NCBI GenBank assembly: GCA_020466095.1
Contig: CM035807.1
Coordinates: 20,375,985 to 20,439,984, forward strand
Source: Chlorops oryzae
Lineage: Eukaryota > Arthropoda > Insecta > Diptera > Chloropidae
Reading direction: 5' to 3'
DNA: 64,000 nucleotides
Each line of letters opens with the position of its first letter. The stretch's first letter is position 1. Below are positions 34,779 through 45,883 of this stretch, one piece after another. A program made the position numbers and the translations under genes. The notes beneath the pieces are model-generated. The model was not told the origin of the DNA and searched no databases. It saw nothing but the letters and a program-made list of their open reading frames with translations.

Positions 34779-36112
34779 ATAGTCTTGTAACACCTTAACC
34801 CACCTTAACCCCCTGAAAATAGTTTCCTACGCATGTGTGAATAAATGAAGTGTTCTCGCTTATAGTTTAAGAGTCCAATGAACCGGGCGCGCTGAGTTTC
34901 ACTAGTCAAGAATTTTTTTTTCCTTCTGAAAACTTTCCGCTTTCATAACCCGCCTTGTGATCATATCTTTTTATCCAATTGAGAGCGCATCTTCTGCGTG
35001 CTTAAATATTTATTCACGCTTAGGTGAATGCACTATAATTACGCTAATTCTTTCCCTAATGAATCCGATAAATAAGCACATGCCGCGCCGTATTGTTTAT
35101 TTAACTGCGCAAGCATGCTTTGTTGTAAGAGCATCTGCGCGAGGTTGCTCTAAAGCCTTTGACAATCACAAAGAGCCTCGGGAGGCAAATATGTATGTGC
35201 TGGATTGTGTCATAATCAAATAATTCATAGAGATTTGATAAGATTGAGGAAATATAAAAAGAAATCCTCTTCTTATTGGCCGCCCGGCCACCTCTTCATT
35301 TAATGTTGCGCTTTCCATCTCTAATGAATTTATCGAAAGAAAAAAAAATTTTTTTTTTTGCTCTATCCGAATGAAAATTTTCCTGTTCTTTGCCAACGAC
35401 ATGCAATCAAGAAACGTAACAAGTTGAATTAACAATTTTTCTTTTTCAAGAATTATTGGCTCTAGTCATGCAAGTTGAAATGTGAGGCATTCGTTCTGGG
35501 AGCATTTGAACTGACTCGCAAGGACACAATCGAATGCTGTGTCTTTTGAAGAAATAAATCATTTTCCGATGCGAAAAAAATATGCGCAAGTGTGGTGAAA
35601 AGTTGGCGATTCCAACTTGATAGTGAAGGAACAAATTATATTGAAACAGGAAATTCGGTAACTCCTAAAAATGCTGGAAGTACGATGAATGTTTTGTTAT
35701 ATAGAAAAAACTTGAATTCTAAGCTCCTGAAGGCACACCATGGAACATTTGTGCTTTCTCATTTCAGATGAATTTTTTAGTTCTGTCTCCTCAGTTTGAG
35801 CTGGAAAAACCTGAACAGGAATATCTGGAGTGGATATTGGACGATCTGTAGTTATTTTCTGTCAATTGAGGATTTTCGAAGCTACTTTGGGCTATTATTC
35901 TTAGGTTTTTTTTTTGAAGTTTTATTTACTTAAATCCGATTTCAATTCATCTCAGCAGTCACTCTGATCTGCTTCCTATAATGTGGAGAATATATCCCCA
36001 AATTCTTCACTCTTTCTATGAAAATAATTTGTGCTGATGAATTAAAGGTCTGCTAGGGGGAGAATTATCTTCGCAGATATGCTCAAAACAGTAGGTATTT
36101 AGGATGCGTTGT
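34779..36112. other. Gene-free DNA
   Basis: No recognised gene or bounded repeat. Poly(T) at 34914-34922 and poly(A)/poly(T) at 35341-35359 are present. Confidence 0.5.
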
Positions 36113-36455
36113 TACCGGCTGGAAATTCTACCTCGGCCCTAGCTAGTTTATATCTTGGGCTTAACTAGTAACTTCTAGCTAGCGCCCGGATAGTTCGCTC
36201 CTCATTTTACGGTATCGCCTCTGCTCAAAGCTGACCCTCAACACACATAGTACACCCTTTATATTTCCAAGAATTTAAACTAAGTGAGAATTATAAAAAA
36301 AGTTTTATCTCAAATTTTCTCTCTGGATACTAGCTAGACCCTCGCAAGCGCCAGGCTAGATTTATCTAGTCGGTCAAATCCAGGTAGGCGCTAGTTAGGC
36401 GCTAGCTAGGCCCTAGCTAGTAACTAGATTTCTCTAGGCAATTTTCAGCTGGGTA
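36113..36455. mobile_element. CTAG-rich element with inverted ends
   Basis: The left end TACCGGCTGGAAATT and the right end AATTTTCAGCTGGGTA are inverted copies with a few mismatches. Inside both ends lie CTAGCTAG/GCTAGGC motifs in both orientations. I could not find a target duplication. The element overlaps the first copy of a local duplication (36207-36717). Confidence 0.5.
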
Positions 36456-36717
36456 GTTAAATATGTCCACTTGAAGTCGTGGGCTTAGATACCAGAGCGA
36501 GGTTGCTTTTGAGACCATCAGTTATCATGAAGTATTCCGTTCGTTTTCAATGTGTCCCAAAGAGCTCAATTAAGGAAATAATGAAGTCAAAACTGGACTT
36601 GCGATACAAATTCATAGTTAAACGAACCTTATATCTAATCTATTTAATTTTAGACGGCCTAGGCAACTATAACGAAAGTTACAAGGCGTTCATTTCAATT
36701 GAGTTAATTTGGATTAG
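36207..36717 (+). repeat. Local direct duplication, copy 1
   Basis: Starting at TTACGGTATCG, this block is repeated at 36836-37425. Shared landmarks are CACCCTTTATATTTCC, the GAAGTCGTGGGCTTAG stretch, GAAGTATTCCGTTC, and GACGGCC(C)TAGGCAACTAT. Copy 2 is diverged and has lost most CTAG motifs. A frame at 36479-36760 in this block has no domain. Confidence 0.75.
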
Positions 36718-36835
36718 GATTAATCTACACAGTAACTGCTTAAGAACATCGTATAATTAATCTTTTAGTTAAATCTTAATAGTACAAAATTTTTTTAAAT
36801 TTGTCAATACTTAAAACGACATTCTCAATTAAATG

Positions 36836-37425
36836 TTACGGTATCGAAAACCATCTAAGTCGTTTATCAAACTTGGAAAAACCTCTCAACACAAATAGTA
36901 TCACCCTTTATATTTCCAACAATTTAAACTAAGTGAGAATTAACAAGAAAAAATTTAAAAAATGTCTTCGAAGGATAGTCTTAGCTATTGGAAACGATCG
37001 ATTAGTCGCCAGGGACTAATATTAATTTAAGTTCGGTCAAATCAGGTTAGGCGTAGTTTAAGATTCCTACTAGGTCCCTAGCTAAGTAACTAGATTTTAT
37101 ACATAGGCAATTTTCAGCTGTGTAGTTAAATTTAATGTCTACTTGAAGTCGTGGGCTTAGATACCAGAGCGAGGTTGCTTTTGAGACCATCAGTTATCAT
37201 GAAGTATTCCGTTCAGTTTCAATGTGTCCCAAAGAGCTCAATCATTCAGGTGGAAATAATGAAGTCAAAACTGGACTTGCGATTCCTAGTGTCCATAGTA
37301 AACTGAAGTTATTTTATTTTATTTTATTTTATTTTATCTTATTTATTTTAGACGGCCCTAGGCAACTATGCAACGAAAGTTACAAGGCCGTTCCATTTCA
37401 ATTGATGTTTCAATTATGGATAATA
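36836..37425 (+). repeat. Local direct duplication, copy 2
   Basis: This is the direct repeat of 36207-36717 at an offset of about 629-660 bp, with scattered small indels and a (ATTTT)n expansion at about 37312-37350. It reads as an older, decayed tandem copy. Confidence 0.75.
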
Positions 37426-37477
37426 GGTACTTAATACCTATTTTCGAGAGCATTGCTCTTGGATTTCAAGAGTTTAA

Positions 37478-37781
37478 CCCTTTCAGATTTTTTGAATATT
37501 TATCCCAACATTTTATTTGGGACAATTGTAGATCCAATTAGAAAGGAGATATTTTATAGCACATGATCATGTAAGGAGAATGGATTATCCATCTAATTTG
37601 AATCTTGATAGACCAATTTGTTTTGTTTTGCTTGGTTTTGTAAACTTTCGTTTTGTAGTTATGGAACTGTTGTTCCTTTGCATATAACTTTTGGAGCAGC
37701 TTTACATATTCTTGTGAAAAAATAAAGAAAACAATGATTCTTATTTCGAAAATATCAATATTCACTGCTGTCTTCAAAGGG
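37478..37781. mobile_element. 304-bp TTAA-flanked element
   Basis: The outer ends CCCTTTCAGA (37478) and CTTCAAAGGG (ending 37781; reverse complement CCCTTTGAAG) are each bordered by TTAA (37474-37477 and 37782-37785). It is consistent with a piggyBac-like MITE, although inverted similarity beyond the first 6-7 bases is weak. Confidence 0.5.
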
Positions 37782-37785
37782 TTAA

Positions 37786-39174
37786 GTACCACCGCCTTAG
37801 CTTTCAAAAACCACACACAGCATAAAATGAAGAATCGCTGTCAAATAAATGGTCATTATTATTCAAATTCCTAAAGAGATTATTTATAATTTTCAAAGTC
37901 GCTTGTCTCTTGAAACAAATCACCAATCGATTAAGTCACTTTTGAAAAAAAAAATCTTGTAATTTAACTATGACAAAGAGCTTGATGCCTTTTTGCCTAT
38001 TGTTTTCTATAAATTTTTGACAAAAAAAAAAAAAAAAAAAAAACATTCCCCCTCGCCACCTATTAAGCCTCCCGCATGGTTAATCGAAACTTAACTTAAC
38101 GTATCACAACATAAATTTACATAGTTCAAGGTCGGCTTCGAATGAAGCCGAACGAACATGAATCTCCGCGACGCGATCGTCTTGTAATAGCCCATGGATA
38201 TCTCACTTTATGATTTATATTCATTCAAGCATTTAAAGCTCTCGAGGTGTAAATCTTATAAAGCTAAACTCATCACACTATCGCTGTGCATTCATGACCG
38301 TGACTCATGCGGTTAGATTATAGGTAGTTAAATTATTGCTGTTGCATCTTGTCAAGATGCCTTGCACTCCAGTGCGTGATCGTCAAGTGTTTGTTACTGC
38401 GTAAAGTTTAAATCGACAGCGCTATTAATCATTATTCGAGATTATATCCAAAATGCCTTCGAGTAGAGTTCGACGATGGCATTTACAAAAATAAGTGAAG
38501 GGAGGTAAGAGAATTTTTTTTTTTTTTTTTGCAAATTAAAGGCTTGCCTTGGCACTATCCCATTGGATTACCTTCCGAACTGATTAAATACGACTAACAT
38601 ACAAACATATGTATGTATGTATGTATATGCGAGAAGAAAAAAGGAGACTGAATAGCACCGACTTAAGAAGTCTTCGGCGAATATTTATGTTCATACCTTA
38701 CACGGTCTAAAATATTAGACCTCACGTGGAACTCAATTCTCTGGTCTGCACTGGCGCCCTCAGTATCATTTGTACGTGTTCGTCGATGCCTACATTTCTT
38801 CTGTCGTCTGATGATGTTAACACAAGTAAATATTTACGCTAACGAGATTTTATTCTTCTCCCGATTACTTCTCCTAGTCATAAATGCGTAATCTCGGCAA
38901 ACCATCGGAGACATTATTTTTTCACAACAACATTATCAAGTTCTCTGTATCACTGGCAGCATGGAGAACAAGGAATAGAGCACGAAAAGAAGGGTACTCA
39001 TAGAGATGGGATTGTGACGGAGATGATGAGACATTAAAACTTTTGTCTAAAAATTCAGAAGTAAGGGGCGGTTCTGGATGGACGTTTTAGACTAAAGCGA
39101 GACAGGAATCGCCCTTTTTTTTATAGACTATACTCAGATAGATTTGCAGTAAGTAAAGTGCCCATAGAAAACAC
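37786..39174. other. Gene-free DNA
   Basis: No supported gene. A 22-base poly(A) at about 38022-38043, poly(T) at 38515-38530 and a (GTAT)n tract at about 38608-38627 are the only structured features. Confidence 0.5.
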
Positions 39175-39730
39175 ATGCAAAAACTTACTTATTTTTTTTT
39201 TACTTTCGATGATAACGCTGAAATCGCAGGGTTGCATCTGACTTCCTGGATTAACTTCGTCAAAGAAATTAATATGTCTGTTTTTTATGCTAAATTAAAT
39301 GCCAGAGCAGCTGATTGCAGACCATTTTTTCAGAAAAATGTAAAATTTTGGCATATTTTGAAGAACTAGGGTCGTCCAGTGGTCGAAATTCGACCAACAC
39401 ATATATACTGTTCAGTGTTTCTCGCTTATCTCTTTCTCTTATCTGACTGAAAATGTTAATGTTATGTTAACGGGGAATACCTTTATATCGGGTTTGATTT
39501 GGTATATTTTTGGGGGTTCATAACCATACGATTTCCAAAAAAAGGGCTCGTGACAAATATCTTTCAATTAAAAAAAAATTTTATAAATCGATTAAGAAAT
39601 ACTCAAGATAATGGTACTGAACCGATTGTTTTTCGCCTATTTATATACATACCTATAGATTTAAGAAGAGTCAGTATAGCCGTGCCTCTCACACTTTATG
39701 ATGTTGCAGCATATTTACTTGCTTGTCTTT
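39175..39730 (+). repeat. Dispersed repeat shared with HtrA2 intron 1
   Basis: Pieces of this block (TTTTTATGC.AA.TAAATGCCAGA around 39277-39306, GGCATATTTTGAAGAA around 39349, and CTCACACTTTA.GA around 39687) recur in the same order at 57475-57655. Here an extra 280 bp or so (about 39370-39650) separates the last two pieces and could be a later insertion. It contains the short palindrome GGTCGAAATTCGACC (39381-39395). This is a shared unknown repeat, possibly transposon-derived. Confidence 0.5.
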
Positions 39731-40343
39731 CTTCAGGGCGTATCTGATTATACCCTTTAAAGGACTCTACGCTCTACACCAGCAAGTAAATTTCCTATAC
39801 CAAACACATGTAGAAAAAACAAAAAAGTACTTTGGCTTACTTTCGCTACTTGAACGCATACGCTAATTACAAGTAATTGGACTCACAGGGTTGCATTTAA
39901 ATCATACATTTTCTATATTTCTGTCGACCTCTCATCGAAATTTCAACTCTGATTTCCTTTCTTCAAAAGAATGAGTTCGTTACTTCCTTTCAATTTACTT
40001 TAACAGCGTTGATCCCTTAAAGCACAACCAGATTCCAAAGATTTTAAAATACAGGGTTGCATTGCATTTTCAGAGGCCGAACGTGTTCTTCATTCAGATA
40101 TTTTTAGATCCTTGAATTTAATCTGATCAGTTCTTGAAGGAGTACCTGTAGATATTTATTTCTACAGATAAAAAGGCAAAACTTTTTAATAAAAAGAGGC
40201 AGTGTCACAAAATTTAAGACCCTTCATGCTCATGAACTTATCCTCTTCAATCCAGAAATGCAGCCCGCTGGTCAAATTTGATATGCATGCCTATATAAGT
40301 TAAAGACGGGACCCAAGAAATGAAACTCAACCCTATAATAATA

Positions 40344-40479
40344 TGGGTATTCATTCAGACCTTGAACTTGGTGAATTTTGAGAACTTTTTAAACAGACGT
40401 CAAAACTTCCATATATTTGGACAGTTAACGCAAAGAAGTTCTCAGAGTTCACCCCTTCGAGGGTTCGAATGAATACCCA
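40344..40479. mobile_element. 136-bp MITE with ~50-bp TIRs and TA flanks
   Basis: The left end TGGGTATTCATTC and the right end GAATGAATACCCA are perfect inverted copies. The match continues inward (GGTGAA...GAGAACTT against AAGTTCTC...TTCACC), so nearly the whole element folds on itself. TA dinucleotides flank both ends, suggesting Tc1/mariner-type insertion. No coding capacity. Confidence 0.75.
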
Positions 40480-40481
40480 TA

Positions 40482-42054
40482 ATATTCAACCCATTAAAGT
40501 AGAAGAAGGAAAAATTCCAGCAACCCAAGACTCCGTCACGCACTCATCTCTAGACACTAACAAAAATATAAACCTTTTTCTATAGGTATGTAGATTTCAT
40601 TAGAGCGATATGATAGCTTGCTGGAAAAAAGGGGCGCTTAATAAGAAAAAATTACGACTTAAGTTAGACTTATGCAATGAGATAAGAGAGAAAGAAATGA
40701 GACCAACGAATTTCAAACTTAGAAGAAGACCAATTAACAAAGATCCCGCTGTGATTTAGAATGTTTTATTCAAAAAAGAAAAAAAAAACCAATTAGAGAT
40801 CACTTCTCAAAAAACAAAAGAAAAAAAATAGAACGAGGAAAATATGAAAAATTTTCGAAAGCTAAAATATGGATTTGGTGTAAAATATTACGCTAAGCTC
40901 ATCCTTCTTGTTAACGCCCACCAAAATGAAGTGTAACCGTAATTGTAGAGTTTGCAACGCGTTAGTGTGTGTGTGTGTTTCAAGAAGCCATCCACACAAA
41001 AATCGCCTAAGCCAGCTTAACTTAGTTTTAGTTCTGTTACAGAGAGTCTATTCCTATGATTCCTGTGTGCCAGCAAAACTGGGTTAATGAAATTCAATTC
41101 AAGCCCGACTTGCGGAAACACGCTTTAGCCGTGTAACCCTATAATTTTCTTCAGCTCTTAACTTGAATAGTGCAAAAGTTTCTTAACAGTTGTGAGCGAT
41201 GCTTTATTGCTCACGTTTTTGATCCATTGCAGTTAGGCATTTTTCGCTTTCGCAACTGGAACTTTAGGTCAGTGAGCAGCACCAGCAGCAACAGCAGCAG
41301 CAGCAGCACAGTGATTAAGTAGTTCAGCGCTTTATGGTTGCATAATTTTCTTGCTGTTATGATCTTTGAGCTATCGTTGGCATTAGCAAATTCGTTCTCA
41401 AATAGTTGCCTTGAAATGTGGCATTCAAAAAATAAATAAAATATATATATAAAAAAAAAAAAATGAATAAAAATTGAGATAGGAAAAGAAACCCGTTTCG
41501 ATTATCTAATATCACAAAAATGTGTCGGAAATAATCTGCGCAAAAGAATCAAATTGATATCGTGACTAAGTATAATTTGTAATTTACGATGAGGGATCAC
41601 ACAGTTCTTCACACTCCACACGCGCCAATATCACAACATATCACATTCGTGGCCAGAAAGAAATGCTGCAAATTGAAGAAGAGCCCGAGCCACACGACAA
41701 CAAGCCCGGGTACAAGCAATGACAGCTTGCAAGAAATTGTGTTTATATCGCATTTATCTAAGGCTAAAAGATCAACGGCTGCACCAACGAAAAAAAAAAA
41801 AAAAATTGAGAAAAAATTAGACGATGATCAGGTTTGGGCTTTTCTTCCATTTCTTTCACTCTTTTTTTCTTCTTTTGTTTTTTCTTCGTTCTTCCATTTG
41901 GTCTCAAGAGACTCTTCACTGTAAAGGCCATAAGTGTTTGACGTTTGAAAGAAGATACCCCATCACAAACGCCTAGTCAAGTTATCTTGAGTTGTCCATA
42001 GCTTTTATTTGTTATTTTTGAAATGAACAGTATTCCCCGGATAAAAGTACTGCC
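40482..42054. other. Gene-free DNA
   Basis: No supported gene. A (CAGCAG/CAGCAA)n stretch occurs at 41277-41310, poly(A) at 41450-41463, and a Lys-rich frame across an A-run at 41790-41810 without recognisable domains. Confidence 0.5.
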
Positions 42055-42062
42055 CGCTTAAG

Positions 42063-42460
42063 CAGTGATGTCAACTCCAAAAAAAAAAATTTCCCCAAAT
42101 TTGTTTCAAAAATCCCCAAAATCCGGCAATTTCAAACTAAAATGCCCTAAAAGTGCGCGTAGCGTTTTTCTATGTATTGGCGTTAGTAGGGATGTGAGAA
42201 AAGCATCGATACAAGTCAGCTTTTGCATGTATCGAATATCACCAGGAATAATTCGGTACATGAGAAAGCTGTTTAAGAAACATTCGAGTTCGGATGAATG
42301 ACAAGCGAAAAAATTTTATGTGGTATGAATGAAAAAACTTTTGGATTCAGAAATTTTTTTCCCCTAAAAAATACCCTAAACATTTTTACCCCTAAAAAAT
42401 ACTTAAATTCTAATCAATTTCCCCAAAAATGGGGCAAAATACCCTAAGTTGGCAGCACTG
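42063..42460. mobile_element. 398-bp hAT-like MITE
   Basis: It starts CAGTGATGTCAACT and ends AGTTGGCAGCACTG (reverse complement CAGTGCTGCCAACT), a 14-bp TIR with two mismatches. The flanks CGCTTAAG (42055-42062) and CGCTTAAA (42461-42468) match at 7 of 8 positions, so an 8-bp target duplication is likely. The interior holds many CCCCAAAA/CCCTAAA motifs and a TAGGGATGTGAG...ATCGATAC piece near 42187 that may be a nested remnant of the TATCGAT family. Confidence 0.75.
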
Positions 42461-42468
42461 CGCTTAAA

Positions 42469-42982
42469 GCACCGGAAATTAAATTTGTATTGTCTTTTTA
42501 TTACACTGAAATTACTAAAATGAGGAGGGCCTGTCCTGGCACTCACATTCATGTATATCCAGCCTTGACTGTATTTCCATTTCTTTTTTTTTTTTTTTTT
42601 TTTTTTTGAATTTCCCAACAAGCTTAATGCTGAAATAAAGCCAAGCTGTCTTGTCATGTTGTCCAGAGGAGAGAACATTTCCACTCAATTCTGGAGCATT
42701 GAAAGTGGAAAACGGAAAATTAATTCTGAAAATGGGAATAGAATTACCTTCGCTGAAGTGAAATGGAATTTCATGCGATCGCATGCAAATTAATTCCGAA
42801 CTCTGATTGCCGGATCGTGATGAATTCCGAAGAGAATTCGAATACGGTTTGACGAGAAAATCAAATTGTTGCATTGCTGGATTGTAATTGAAATTCACCG
42901 CTGGGAATTCGAGAATGAAATGATTTTTTCGTTTCTAGTCTAAAAAAAGAAATACAGCAAAAAAAAAAAATCATAATAAAAA
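42469..42982. other. Unassigned DNA
   Basis: Poly(T) at 42583-42607 and poly(A) around 42960-42970 flank unassigned sequence. Overlapping - strand frames pass through the poly(T) run as Lys runs and are not genes. Confidence 0.5.
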
Positions 42983-43838
42983 CAAGTAAGGGTGTTATAG
43001 TCAGGCGAGCCTGACAATAGAATACCCGACACAGACACACATGTTCAAATAATTTTTAATATCAAGAGTTGTTTAAGGCCATAAGGGGCCGCATATACCG
43101 ACTTTTGTTAAATTTCTTTATGAAAACTGCCCCTTTACCACGCCCACTTTTCAAATTTTTTTCAATTTTAATCGGAGGCTTAGATATACGCTCAAATCCT
43201 AAGTTTCATTGAAATATTTCGAAAAAGTCCGATTTTGAGGCAGTTTTGAGATTTTTGTGACAGACCCTAGTACTGGAGGTACCCTTAATAATGGATCTAT
43301 CAAAAAATTTTTTGAGAGGATGTTTATGGCTACAAAGGAAGCATAACTGCCAAATTTCGTTCAAGTCCCATTTGAATTTCGGGTGTAGGAGATAATTTTC
43401 GAAAAACGCCCTTCTGCCACGCCCACTTTTCCAATTTTTTAAATTGAATAACTTGACTTAAATATGTTCAACTATCAAATTTCATCAAAATATCTTGAAA
43501 AACTTCGATTTTGAGGCAGTTTTTGTGATTTTCGTAACAGACCCTAGTACTGGAGGTACCCCTAAAAATGGTCCGATCGGGTCCATTCTCGAACTTGTTC
43601 TTACTCATGTCCCCGTGAGCACGCATACCAAATTTCGTCAAGATAGCTCAACTCCTTCGATAAGATAACTGTATACAGACAGACAGACGGACGGACAGAC
43701 GGACATGTCTAAATCGAATCTCCTGGTGACGCTGATCATTTCTATATATATTTTGTATGGTCTATCTCGACTGGTTCTGGGTGTTACACACAACCACACA
43801 AACGCAATATACCCTCGACACCGAGTGTGTCGGGTATA
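42983..43838 (+). mobile_element. Helentron/mini-me-type repeat, longer copy
   Basis: This is the inverted-orientation relative of 15211-15790. It has the terminal hairpin GTCAGGCGAGCCTGAC near its left end, a (GAC/GACA)-rich GTCY tract in reverse complement at about 43678-43705, and CGACACCGAGTGTGTCG at its right end. It contains two blocks each starting with GACAGACCCTAGTACTGG or a close variant (43259 and 43538), about 280 bp apart; the 15.2 kb copy has one. No transposase, TIR or target duplication is present, as expected for this class. Confidence 0.8.
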
Positions 43839-45746
43839 ATTATAGCACTGAAGGCATTCAACTTTGCTTTATCAATTTCGGTTATCTATGTAGACCTATT
43901 TTTATCGTTGTGAAATTCTTTTATCAGAATTAAATAATTTCTCGAGACAGCATCCCGATTTGTATCTATGTTGGAAATGAGTTTCAGCTTTACTTTAGGT
44001 TTTCAGGTTAATATGGATTGCACAATATTCCTTAGGGTGCTTATCTTTTGCAAACAAATCGAAATACAAATATGAGGTAACGTTAACGAATTTCAAGTGA
44101 ATGCGAACGAATAAGGTTACCAGGTGTGATGGTTTCTAGAACATTGTTCATCATCGTGCTATAGTTCTTTGTTAGAACTAGGTATTTGTTTTTAGTTTCA
44201 TCAATAATGAGACTAAAATCAACCTCAAATTTGTTGTCAATCGAAAAAGAATGTCGCCTAAAATTGTGAAAGATCATTATCAGCAGCATCATTATTGACT
44301 GGCCATTCCATCAGTCTTCTATAGAAGAGGATGTCTTCTTATACAAAGAAGGGATCTACTCGATACTCAATGACAATTTCCGAAGATTTACTTGACAACT
44401 AGGAATAAGTGTAAGGTTGGCATTATGCTCTTTGAACTTCCTGCAATGCTCGCTGGACATAAGCACAGCATATCCATGATCCATGATCGGTTAAATCATG
44501 ACGAAACGAACTAATAAAAATGGAGGTCGAAAGATGGCCATACCAATTTCAAGTTCGGCTACTAAAAACTCCACCTATTATTTCAGAAATATACTTTCAG
44601 CTTTTTGATAATTTCTAAGGACTAACGACTTTTGGAGCTTTTAAAATAATAACAAGTTTCAGTATTGCCCTGGGATCAACATGATTCGATTGCATGAAAA
44701 ACAGAGTATATTTTTATATCGAAACGAGTTTTAGACCTTCAAGATCGGTATTTGAAAATGCAATGCTTTTAAAAGGGGAAGGGGCATACTTATAATTAGA
44801 AAGCGTACATTCTTAGAATTCTGTATTTCAACTTGTCTATTTGGTTACCCTAATGAAATTAGAATACTCCCTTTCTACCACAAAAATACTAGGTATTTTA
44901 AATTACAATTTATATTCTTGAAAGGGGGAAAGAAGTTCCCTCAATTGTCTCGTCGGAAATTCTTGTTTTGAGTCTTGTCATTTTGATTAATATTCCCTTG
45001 CGTCAGCGATTTTTTTAAGACCAATAAAATGCTCAAGAAACAATTTTGTTTTGTCTATTCATCAAGCCAAGAGCAATCGATCATTTGATAAACAAAAAGA
45101 ATGACACGATTTTTCATCTCTCAATGCTGTAAAAAAATATTCGAGTTCTTACAAAGTTATATGGTCTGCCCCCCTTTGGCAAATCTTGAATGTAACTCCG
45201 TTTCATGATCACCGAAAGAGAGAGAGAGAAAAAAAACGATGGCATTAAGCATTGTTCTTTAGGACGTAATCTATCTTGATTAAACGAAAATGTTAAAGAA
45301 AAGACCAACCAAAGAAAATAAAAGAAAAAAGAGGGTAATAAAACGGCTAACTGGAAACGAAGCAAAGAGGAAAATCATTAACACAAAAGGTAAACATTTG
45401 AACTCAACTTCCATTGAGATCATGATCCATATAATTGGATCAAATTTACATCGGACTAAAGTAGCTGCAGCAGTCACCGAAAGCACCAAAAAATACGATT
45501 CGAAAAACGATGAAGAAAAAGAAAAAAGAAAAACTGTTGTTCACAAACAACGAAAATCAATTTCACGTGTGGGCTGCTGCACACACGATAATACCTTCTT
45601 TCTTTTATACCATTAACATTTACTACCGAAACCGATGGCGAAAAATTTCAACGGAAAATAAAAACCCATTCAATACAACTCATTTTGCAATGCTTTCTGC
45701 GACAATGACTGCAATGAACCTGGGAACAGTGCTGTATCGATAGATA
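43839..45746. other. Gene-free DNA
   Basis: No supported gene. The frame at 45290-45616 is Lys-rich, lacks a domain and overlaps purine-rich simple sequence. A (GA)n run is at 45217-45230. Confidence 0.5.
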
Positions 45747-45754
45747 GTGGGGCC

Positions 45755-45875
45755 CAGGGGCGGACTGAGCCCAGTTCGCTGTGCTTTTTAGTTGTTCCAT
45801 TTTTTTTTTTCTTAGGTAAAGAAAGCCCCATTTTTCAAACACCCGGTGGGTCCTTTGACCCCCAGTCTGCCCTTG
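45755..45875. mobile_element. 121-bp hAT-like MITE
   Basis: The element begins CAGGGGCGGACTGAG and ends CAGTCTGCCCTTG (reverse complement CAAGGGCAGACTG). A perfect 8-bp direct repeat GTGGGGCC flanks it (45747-45754 and 45876-45883). The CAGGGGCGGACTG end is typical of hAT-type elements. No coding capacity. Confidence 0.85.
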
Positions 45876-45883
45876 GTGGGGCC

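Noticed and set aside
41589..41924. 111-codon frame with Lys run
   Set aside because: It runs through a poly(A) stretch and a T-rich stretch. No recognisable domain.
45290..45616. 108-codon Lys-rich frame
   Set aside because: Composition follows A-rich simple sequence, and other frames overlap it on both strands. No family resemblance.
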